From Methylococcus sp. UBA6136 (GTDB lineage Bacteria > Pseudomonadota > Gammaproteobacteria > Methylococcales > Methylococcaceae): DNA of 11,165 nt. The position numbers and the translations under genes were made by a program. This document shows positions 1-5,278 of the stretch, one piece after another. The first letter of the stretch is position 1, and each line of letters opens with the position of its first letter. Below the pieces are notes generated by a model, which saw only the letters and a list, made by a program, of their open reading frames with translations, did no database searches and was not told the DNA's origin. The DNA lies in the NCBI GenBank assembly GCA_002423305.1, contig DIVI01000180.1, positions 1 to 11,165 of the forward strand, read 5' to 3'.

Positions 1-1927
1 CGGCGATACCAAACAGGGCGACAGCTTGGTCGTCTATCACACAGAAAACCGGTGTCTTGCCTTCCTCGGCCAAAGTAACATGACCCTCCTTGAACGGTTT
101 CAGCTGCATACCCAGTTCTTCCATCCAGGAGAGGTTGCCTACTATCACCTGATGCCCCTGAAGTGTCGCCTGGATGCCCCTGCCGGGGGTCGCCGAAAAC
201 TCCTCGGTCGTTATGAGGGAGTAGCTCTTTTGTTTGGCGTAGTGGACCAAGGCCTTGCCAAGAAAATGCTCTGAATGCAATTCGGCGGAAGCTACCAGAG
301 TGACGACCCTTTCATCAGTCAAAGTGGAGACATTCATGAAATCCGTCACATAGGGCTTGCCCTCCGTGATTGTGCCGGTTTTGTCGAAAATGAGCGTAGT
401 GAGATGAGTGGCGGTCTCCAGGCTTTCCCCGTTGCGGATATAAATGCCCCGTTGCGCGGCCTGCCCCGTTCCCACCATGATGGCGGCCGGTGTGGCGAGA
501 CCCAGTGCACAGGGGCAGGCAATCAGCAGGACGGTAATGCCCGTGGCAAAAGCCGTGGTGAAGCCTGCACCCGCCAGAAGCCAGCCGGCGAAGGTCAGTC
601 CCCCGATGGCCATCACACTCGGGACGAAGACGGCAGAAATGCGGTCGACCGTTTTCTGAATGGGCAGTTTCGAAGACTGCGCCTGATCCACCATGTGGAT
701 GATGCCGGCCAGCACGGTATCGGCTCCAATAGCCGTTACCTTGACTTGCAAAGCCCCATTGCCATTGATGCAGCCTCCCACCACTTCGTGGCCAGACGCC
801 TTGACCACGGGCAGGCTTTCGCCGGTCAGCATGGCCTCGTCAACCGTCGATAGCCCATCCATGACGAGGCCATCGGTGGGGATTTTTTCGCCGGGTCGAA
901 CCAGGATCAGGTCGCCGATAACCAGATCATCCACGGAGACCGTGGTGATTTCACCGTCGCTTATCCGGTTGGCCGTTTGCGGTTGCAGATCCAGCAAACG
1001 GCGGATGGCGGCATGTGCCCGACCCTTGGCCTTCTCCTCAAGATAGCGGCCCAGCAGCACAAAACAGATGATGCCGGACGCTGCATCGAAATAGAGATAG
1101 GGTCTGCGGAAGAACAGAGATGCCGTGCTGTAGACATAGGCCGCACCGACACCCAGCACGATCAGGCTGTCCATGTTCGCGGACCGTTGCTTGGCCAGGC
1201 TAATGGCCTTGGTCATGAAGGGCTTGCCCGACCAGAAAACGATGGGTGTGCTCAGAATCAGCTGAGCCCATCGCCAGAAGGCCCCTTTCCATTCCGCCAT
1301 GGCGATGATGGTGACTGGAACACTGAGCAAGCCGGCAATAATGGCTCGGCGCTTGGACTCGCTCAGCCGCTGCTCTTCCCTTGCCATCAGTAGCTTGCGT
1401 TGCGAGACGGTGTCCAAAGGCAGGGCCTTGTAGCCCAGCTTGTCAATGATGTCGTACACCGTTTCCTGGGGAATGTCGCCGATCACGAGACCGGACTGGG
1501 AGGCCATGTTCACGGTGACCCGCGTGATGCGCGGATCGCGTTTCAGCACGAGTTCAATCAGCAGGGCACATGAGGCGCAGCTGATGCCCTCGATGGCGAA
1601 ATTGATTTCGCGGGCGGTGCCGCTGGGGGTGTATTTTTCGAATAGGGTCGGTGTGCTGCCCGGGGCTGTTCCCAGATTCGGGATGACGGCATCCAGTAAT
1701 GTGCACAGATTCCTCTCGGGAAGCTGACCGGGATTGTAGTTAATGACTACGCCCCCCAATTGTGGAATGACCCGCACCGAACGGATGGGCGCTCGCTTGC
1801 GAAGCAAGATTTCCAGGGCGTAGAGACGTTCGGGGTCAAGCCGGAGACTCGGCGCCGAAATCCGGATTCGGCGCCTCAACCGATGCTCCACACGGAAGTG
1901 ACGAGGTAAAGTTTCAGTGGCAACCAT
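1..1927 (-). CDS. Heavy-metal-translocating P1B-type ATPase (C-terminus cut by window edge)
   Basis: Inner-membrane ATP-driven metal pump; 642 residues are visible and the C-terminus lies beyond position 1. Seen in order: a Cys-less HMA-like domain (about 10-85), a second HMA domain with the metal-binding motif C117-A-S-C120, membrane segments, the actuator motif TGES (368-371), the transmembrane metal site C471-P-C473, the phosphorylation motif DKTGT with D515 (positions 371-385), and N-domain motifs PGRGI and VGN near 581-597. CPC plus a CxxC HMA points to Cu(I)/Ag(I)-type pumps, but the TM5/TM6 signature residues needed to assign the subgroup lie outside the window. The usual N-domain SEHP motif reads S-E-H-F (552-555). 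The ATG at 1927 follows the upstream gene by 27 bases, so the gene is probably last of the visible leftward operon. FixI/CcoI-like delivery to periplasmic copper enzymes and CopA-like detoxification are both possible. Confidence 0.95.
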   Translation of the reverse strand, partial: MVATETLPRHFRVEHRLRRRIRISAPSLRLDPERLYALEILLRKRAPIRSVRVIPQLGGVVINYNPGQLPERNLCTLLDAVIPNLGTAPGSTPTLFEKYTPSGTAREINFAIEGISCASCALLIELVLKRDPRITRVTVNMASQSGLVIGDIPQETVYDIIDKLGYKALPLDTVSQRKLLMAREEQRLSESKRRAIIAGLLSVPVTIIAMAEWKGAFWRWAQLILSTPIVFWSGKPFMTKAISLAKQRSANMDSLIVLGVGAAYVYSTASLFFRRPYLYFDAASGIICFVLLGRYLEEKAKGRAHAAIRRLLDLQPQTANRISDGEITTVSVDDLVIGDLILVRPGEKIPTDGLVMDGLSTVDEAMLTGESLPVVKASGHEVVGGCINGNGALQVKVTAIGADTVLAGIIHMVDQAQSSKLPIQKTVDRISAVFVPSVMAIGGLTFAGWLLAGAGFTTAFATGITVLLIACPCALGLATPAAIMVGTGQAAQRGIYIRNGESLETATHLTTLIFDKTGTITEGKPYVTDFMNVSTLTDERVVTLVASAELHSEHFLGKALVHYAKQKSYSLITTEEFSATPGRGIQATLQGHQVIVGNLSWMEELGMQLKPFKEGHVTLAEEGKTPVFCVIDDQAVALFGIA

Positions 1928-1954
1928 GCACGTCACTCCCGGGCTGTGTTTCTA

Positions 1955-2572
1955 TCAGGTGGTCTGTTGGGGCAGCTTTGACTGAACGGACAAGTAAATC
2001 AGATAAACGGTCGCCGCCCATTCATATCGATGTGACCAGGGTCTGGGTAGCCATTCGGTCAGAATGTGATGCCAGTGCAGCTTGATCAGGTAAAGCATCA
2101 AGAGGTCATTCATGAATTCCCTGAGCCAGCGAGGGCGTTGCATCATGGTAGAAGCGCCCGGCCCCATGGCTCGTTGTGCCAGAATCTTCATCGCCATGAC
2201 GGTTTCGCGCAGTTCCTGAAGCTTTTCTCGAAGCCATGTCCCGAGCGATGAAGGGGCAGAGACAAGCGCGACTGAACGCTCCAATGGCCGGACTGCGACC
2301 TCTTGGGCGCCTGATTTTCTGGGTCTACGGTACTTGCTTATGAGGCCATGCAGGTAACGGATGACGCTGGAAAAATCGCAAATCGTCGTCAGGTAACGGA
2401 TCGAAAGTTTTCCCTTGGTGGGTGACAGGGTGACTCGGTAAATGCCTTCCTGAGATTGAAGTCCGCTGACCACCGTGGCTGAGAACGCTGGCGAGCAGAG
2501 TTCTGCCGGCAGATCGAAACGCAGATGTCCGTCAGCGCGATAACGCAATATGATTTGTCGTGAAAGCGACAT
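1955..2572 (-). CDS. Small protein with Cys-less HMA-like (ferredoxin-fold) domain and hydrophobic C-terminus
   Basis: A 205-residue protein I cannot name. Residues about 10-80 show the pattern of HMA-like domains that lack CxxC: GHLRFDLP, then a segment around GIYRVTLSPTKGKLSIRY, then a helix (DFSSVIRYLHGLI). This resembles the Cys-less N-terminal segment of the neighbouring ATPase (its residues 10-85), so the two may be related modules. A basic linker (YRRPRK) and an amphipathic stretch follow, then two hydrophobic patches at about 157-175 and 183-197 with a His-rich motif (KLHWHH) between them, suggesting membrane association. It sits 33 bases after the His/Met-rich gene and 27 bases before the ATPase. 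The start at 2572 has only a weak purine stretch (GAGA) upstream. Inference: an accessory or regulatory partner of the ATPase; the metal-binding role is uncertain because the CxxC is absent. Confidence 0.8.
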   Translation of the reverse strand: MSLSRQIILRYRADGHLRFDLPAELCSPAFSATVVSGLQSQEGIYRVTLSPTKGKLSIRYLTTICDFSSVIRYLHGLISKYRRPRKSGAQEVAVRPLERSVALVSAPSSLGTWLREKLQELRETVMAMKILAQRAMGPGASTMMQRPRWLREFMNDLLMLYLIKLHWHHILTEWLPRPWSHRYEWAATVYLIYLSVQSKLPQQTT

Positions 2573-2605
2573 GGTGTCTCAGGTATCTCAATGGGTCAGA
2601 CGGGA

Positions 2606-3031
2606 TCAGGCTTTGCCCTTTGCCTTCCCCTTTTCGGAGGCTTCATCGTCCGCGCATTCCTTGCACTCCGCGACCAGATCCTCGAGATTTTCCTTCTGGT
2701 TCAAGACGAAATCCTTGCCTTTCTCCGTGACCAAGGTGGCCGACTCGATGATTTCCTTGCGGTATTTGTGCGCGTAATAACCAGCGGCTACGCCCAAACC
2801 AAAGACCAATAATGGGTGTCTTGTCAAAATGCTCATAAAACCTTTCCTTACAGGTGTACTGGAGGCCACGGCAACCCCTGCTGCCGTGCCTGCGTGTTGT
2901 GTGATCTTTGCCATGGCGTGGCCTGAGCCCCCCGCATGCCCCATCATGGAGGCCATGCCGGTCGTGCCATGTCCCATGGCGGCGTGATGATCCGCCGCCA
3001 TTTTGGCGGCCGCTCCGTGTACATGTGCCAT
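2606..3031 (-). CDS. His/Met-rich membrane-anchored protein, putative metal-binding accessory
   Basis: I chose the ATG at 3031 (141 residues) because a clear ribosome-binding site, GAGGAGAAA, lies just before it; a longer reading from 3085 (159 residues) has no such site. Residues 1-46 are rich in His and Met (eight His, seven Met; MGHG, MMGHAGGSGHAM), a composition typical of Cu or Ni binding. One hydrophobic span, about 71-88 (HPLLVFGLGVAAGYYAHKY), is followed by a charged helical region and a C-terminal C123-K-E-C126 motif with a KGKAKGKA tail. The span is flanked by basic residues on both sides, so topology is unclear. Its place between a Cys-cluster protein and the ATPase-linked genes suggests it binds or passes metal at the inner membrane. 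No family name is recognised; function is inferred from composition and neighbours. Confidence 0.85.
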   Translation of the reverse strand: MAHVHGAAAKMAADHHAAMGHGTTGMASMMGHAGGSGHAMAKITQHAGTAAGVAVASSTPVRKGFMSILTRHPLLVFGLGVAAGYYAHKYRKEIIESATLVTEKGKDFVLNQKENLEDLVAECKECADDEASEKGKAKGKA

Positions 3032-3114
3032 TAACGTTTTCTCCTCTGGATGAATTGGTTGCCGGCCCCGATTATAGACCGCCATGGATAGGCGAGGCGC
3101 GAAATCCCAGAAGA

Positions 3115-3357
3115 TCAGGAGCGGGTTGATGGCTGGGTAATATCGTCGACGATCTCGCCTTCATGCAGCATACGATAGATCCCTTGGCATCCCTCACAGC
3201 AGAAGTGCTTAGGACCCGCAAGGGTGTTCAAATCATACCCGGAAACCTCGATGGGGAGCTGGCATAGGTCGCAGGGCTTGATGGTGTCGTTCACTTGAGG
3301 GGCTCGCAATAATTGTCGAGTAGACGAGTTTATCCCGGAGGATTGCGCTTCAGCCAT
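3115..3357 (-). CDS. Stand-alone Cys-cluster metal-binding domain like that at the N-terminus of FixI/CcoI ATPases
   Basis: This 80-residue protein carries C29-x-x-C32-x-L-P, then F-C53-C54-x-x-C57 followed by QGIYRML. That is the signature of the putative metal-binding domain of cation-transport ATPases (PF12156, ATPase-cat_bd), usually fused to the N-terminus of FixI/CcoI-type P1B ATPases. Here it stands alone and is encoded three genes upstream of an ATPase that lacks it, so it may supply that domain in trans. The ATG at 3357 has a poor ribosome-binding site and follows the upstream stop by 20 bases, which suggests translational coupling. The protein appears cytosolic: no signal peptide or membrane span is visible. 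The metal bound is not shown by the sequence; copper is likely from context. Confidence 0.88.
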   Translation of the reverse strand: MAEAQSSGINSSTRQLLRAPQVNDTIKPCDLCQLPIEVSGYDLNTLAGPKHFCCEGCQGIYRMLHEGEIVDDITQPSTRS

Positions 3358-3377
3358 GGTGGCTTCGCCGGGCGGGT

Positions 3378-3623
3378 TTAGTGACAGCTAAAGCCGGCGG
3401 GTGAAGTTTCCCCCGAAGCACTGCCGCCACTGATTACACGGCTGGAGGCCCGCATCAGCGCAATCCGCATGGCGCCCGTCAGCGCCGCGCCGACACCCAG
3501 TTGGGTGGCGACGGCGGGCAATAATATCAGGGACGCAAAGGCCAAGCCTGTTCCCAAGATCATCGCACCGGCGGGTGGGGCTTGAACGGTAGTCACGGTG
3601 GTCAAGGATTGATTGGCGCTCAT
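3378..3623 (-). CDS. Small membrane protein of unknown function, first gene of the leftward metal operon
   Basis: An 81-residue protein with one or two hydrophobic segments across about residues 18-53 (Gly/Ala/Leu-rich), a Ser/Gly-rich tail, and the C-terminal end GFSCH, where Cys and His could bind metal. The ATG at 3623 is well supported by a GAGG ribosome-binding site 7 bases upstream. It is the first gene downstream of the divergent regulatory region and lies 20 bases before the Cys-cluster gene. No family is recognised. It is short like CcoS, which accompanies CcoI in cytochrome oxidase assembly, but I see no convincing CcoS similarity. A role in the metal system is inferred only from its position. 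Confidence 0.75.
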   Translation of the reverse strand: MSANQSLTTVTTVQAPPAGAMILGTGLAFASLILLPAVATQLGVGAALTGAMRIALMRASSRVISGGSASGETSPAGFSCH

Positions 3624-3745
3624 CGAATTACCTCATCGCAAAATAGGTTGATCACTCATGGACCATGCTTTCAAGCTTCATGCCATGCAGCGAAAGTCCT
3701 GATATTCGTGTGATTGCGGCAATTCAGCCAGGCGGTCAATACCGG

Positions 3746-3760
3746 CAAATGCGGCATTTG
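3746..3760. repeat. Inverted repeat CAAATGC-G-GCATTTG
   Basis: A perfect 7-base dyad with a one-base centre, ending 10 bases before the larger palindrome at 3771-3788. An outer pair, GTCAA (3735-3739) and TTGAC (3758-3762), partly overlaps it. It could be a second operator for the divergent genes or a spacer of no function. The identity of any binding protein is unknown. Confidence 0.45.
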
Positions 3761-3770
3761 ACGGAGTGAG

Positions 3771-3788
3771 GTGTGTGATATCACACAC
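3771..3788. promoter_or_regulatory. Perfect 18-base palindrome, candidate operator
   Basis: The sequence GTGTGTGATATCACACAC reads identically on both strands and lies in the divergent promoter region, 147 bases from the leftward start at 3623 and 202 bases before the rightward start at 3991. An uninterrupted palindrome of this length between divergent metal genes is a good candidate for a dimeric regulator site. It contains the CRP half-sites TGTGA and TCACA, but with a 2-base gap instead of the 6 bases CRP needs, so it is not a standard CRP site. The regulator is unknown; no regulator gene is present in the window. Confidence 0.6.
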
Positions 3789-3809
3789 TATTCATGAGGG
3801 GAGGATCAG

Positions 3810-3872
3810 ATGATTCGGTTCGGTGAACGTCTCATGGTGCGCGGTATTCGCTGTCATGCTGACGCTGTATGA
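3810..3872 (+). CDS. Possible 20-residue upstream peptide
   Basis: An ATG with an optimal ribosome-binding site (GGGGAGG at 3798-3804, 5-base spacing) opens a 20-codon frame ending at TGA, whose stop overlaps another ATG (ATGA at 3869-3872). The peptide begins MIRFGERLM and has one Cys-His pair (RCHA). It may be a leader peptide for the rightward gene or a chance frame. The strong ribosome-binding site is the main support; there is no recognisable domain. Confidence 0.28.
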   Translation: MIRFGERLMVRGIRCHADAV

Positions 3873-3885
3873 GGATGGTTTGAAA

Positions 3886-3954
3886 ATGGCATGCATTCTG
3901 CTTGAAGCTTGCGCCGCTTCTTGCGGAGTTTATAGCCCTTGCTGGGCAGAATAA
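3886..3954 (+). CDS. Possible 22-residue Cys-rich upstream peptide
   Basis: A 22-codon frame beginning MACILLEACAASC and ending PCWAE, with four cysteines spaced C-x5-C-x3-C-x5-C (C3, C9, C13, C19). A GAGG stretch at 3871-3874 could serve as ribosome-binding site, though at 11 bases it is distant. It is in the same frame as the membrane protein starting at 3991, with one TAA between them and no other stop. It could be a metal-responsive leader peptide, a microprotein, the stop-interrupted N-terminus of the next gene, or coincidence. Confidence 0.3.
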   Translation: MACILLEACAASCGVYSPCWAE

Positions 3955-3990
3955 GCCGTTTTTCCTGACCCAGGCGAGTTCAATTCTTCA

Positions 3991-5226
3991 ATGACCGAAA
4001 AATCCTATAGGGGCTCAACCCACACGCTGATGGCGCGGATGCGCCAGTTGATGATCATTGCGCTCCTTTGCTTGGGGCTTTTCTTTATCCTGAATTTCAG
4101 TCAGTTCCTGGGCGGGCATTTTGAGGCTCCCAAGGACGGACAGCCGCTGAGTCTGGCCCTGCTCTTCATTGCCGGGACGCTGACGGGATTCCATTGTGCG
4201 GGGATGTGCGGTGCCCTGGTGGTCGGTTATACCGTGAAGACTGCGGCCGAGGGCGGGGCCAAATACCTCACCCATCTTTATTACGGAGTGGGCAAGACGC
4301 TCTCCTATACGGTGATCGGCGGACTGTTCGGGGCACTTGGTTCGGTCATTTCCTTTACGCCTTTCATGCGGGGCGTCGCCGGTCTGGCCGCCGGGATATT
4401 TCTTCTTCTGTTCGGACTGGCGACCCTGCGAGTCTTTGCCCCCCTGGCCCGGTTTCAACTAAAAACGCCCGGCTTCCTCATGCGCTGGGTGGGCGGCGCG
4501 CTGCGCAGAAATACTCACCCCTTTGTTATCGGGCTTTTGAACGGGTTGATGATCATTTGCGGCCCCTTGCAGGCCATGTACATCATGGCGGCAGGCACCG
4601 GTAGTCCGGTGGAAGGTGCACGGATGCTTTTCGTGTTCGGGCTTGGCACCTTGCCCCTGATGATGGGGTTTGGCTTCATGGCCAGCGCCTTGTCCCGTCA
4701 ATTTGCGCCCAGGCTCGTTCGGGTCTCAGGCATCATCGTCGTCGCCTTGGGCGTCATCATGTTGAACCGGGGTTACGCCATGATGACGACCGGCACCGAT
4801 CTCCATGCCGGAATGAATCATGCCGGACACGAGACCTCAACGGCGCAAGGCTCGGCTCCGTCTATGATTCATACGCTCTTGGAGGGGCTGGGACCGGTGA
4901 CCGAGCAACCGTCCTTGAAAGCCGGCGAAGCGGTGGAGTGGATGGTGGGTGGGTCCGGCATGGCTGACTGCGGATCGAGCATTAGTCTTCCAGCGCTGAA
5001 TCTTGAATTCGCCGTCCAGCCCGGCATGAACACCCTCCGGTTCACGCCCACTCAGCCCGGAGCGTTGGATTGGACCTGCCAGACCGGCAATATTCGAGGC
5101 ACTTTTCTGGTTGAAAAGACCGGGCCGTCACCGAAAATGGATATCCCCATGGCCGATAAAATTCTCGAACTCATCGAAAAAAGCGCTAGCGCATTGGAGG
5201 CGTTGCGTCGCCAGCTCCATCCCTGA
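3991..5226 (+). CDS. DsbD_2/TauE-SafE-like multispan membrane protein with C-terminal cupredoxin-like domain
   Basis: A 411-residue inner-membrane protein. A first hydrophobic span (about 18-37) is followed by a DsbD_2-type core with the family motif GFHC69AGMC73G, a second half around LNGLMIIC190GPLQAM, and further spans to about residue 257. This family (PF13386, often annotated sulfite exporter TauE/SafE) is linked to copper handling and cytochrome oxidase maturation. A Met/His-rich linker (about 264-280) leads to a cupredoxin-like domain (about 310-376) with C327 and C363 and the end pattern GNIRGTFLV. Relatives I recall have Met residues just after the second Cys; here that stretch reads CQTGN, so a usual ligand seems missing. 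The ATG at 3991 lacks a clear ribosome-binding site, but no alternative start exists between it and the upstream in-frame TAA at 3952. It is transcribed divergently from the ATPase operon and likely works with it. Confidence 0.9.
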   Translation: MTEKSYRGSTHTLMARMRQLMIIALLCLGLFFILNFSQFLGGHFEAPKDGQPLSLALLFIAGTLTGFHCAGMCGALVVGYTVKTAAEGGAKYLTHLYYGVGKTLSYTVIGGLFGALGSVISFTPFMRGVAGLAAGIFLLLFGLATLRVFAPLARFQLKTPGFLMRWVGGALRRNTHPFVIGLLNGLMIICGPLQAMYIMAAGTGSPVEGARMLFVFGLGTLPLMMGFGFMASALSRQFAPRLVRVSGIIVVALGVIMLNRGYAMMTTGTDLHAGMNHAGHETSTAQGSAPSMIHTLLEGLGPVTEQPSLKAGEAVEWMVGGSGMADCGSSISLPALNLEFAVQPGMNTLRFTPTQPGALDWTCQTGNIRGTFLVEKTGPSPKMDIPMADKILELIEKSASALEALRRQLHP

Positions 5227-5255
5227 TGCCATCGATCCGAGGGGTGATGGCATCA
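5224..5255. terminator. Hairpin between convergent genes, possible bidirectional terminator
   Basis: A perfect 10-base stem, TGATGCCATC (5224-5233) with GATGGCATCA (5246-5255), encloses a 12-base loop. It begins at the TGA stop of the rightward gene and lies between two convergent genes, the place expected for a terminator. The following bases are only mildly T-rich, so it may slow polymerase or protect RNA ends rather than act as a classic rho-independent terminator. Confidence 0.55.
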
Positions 5256-5278
5256 TTCCTTGAGTTTGCAGGATAAGC

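Larger units (their letters stand above)
3624..3990. promoter_or_regulatory. Divergent intergenic region between the leftward metal operon and the DsbD_2-cupredoxin gene
   Basis: This 367-base gap must carry promoters for both directions. It holds a perfect palindrome at 3771-3788, a short dyad at 3746-3760, a good GGGGAGG ribosome-binding site at 3798-3804, and two possible short peptides on the plus strand. I could not settle on convincing -35/-10 pairs for either direction. The FNR-like half-site TTGAT at 3648-3652 lacks its ATCAA partner. Confidence 0.6.

Noticed and set aside
275..1727. Plus-strand frames of 70-192 codons across 26-1727
   Set aside because: They lie antisense to the P1B ATPase, whose motifs are intact; they look like low-complexity antisense translations with no domain.
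3648..3661. FNR/Anr box near the leftward operon start
   Set aside because: Only the TTGAT half is present; the second half does not match ATCAA.
3771..3788. CRP binding site
   Set aside because: The half-sites TGTGA and TCACA are separated by 2 bases instead of 6, which does not fit CRP.
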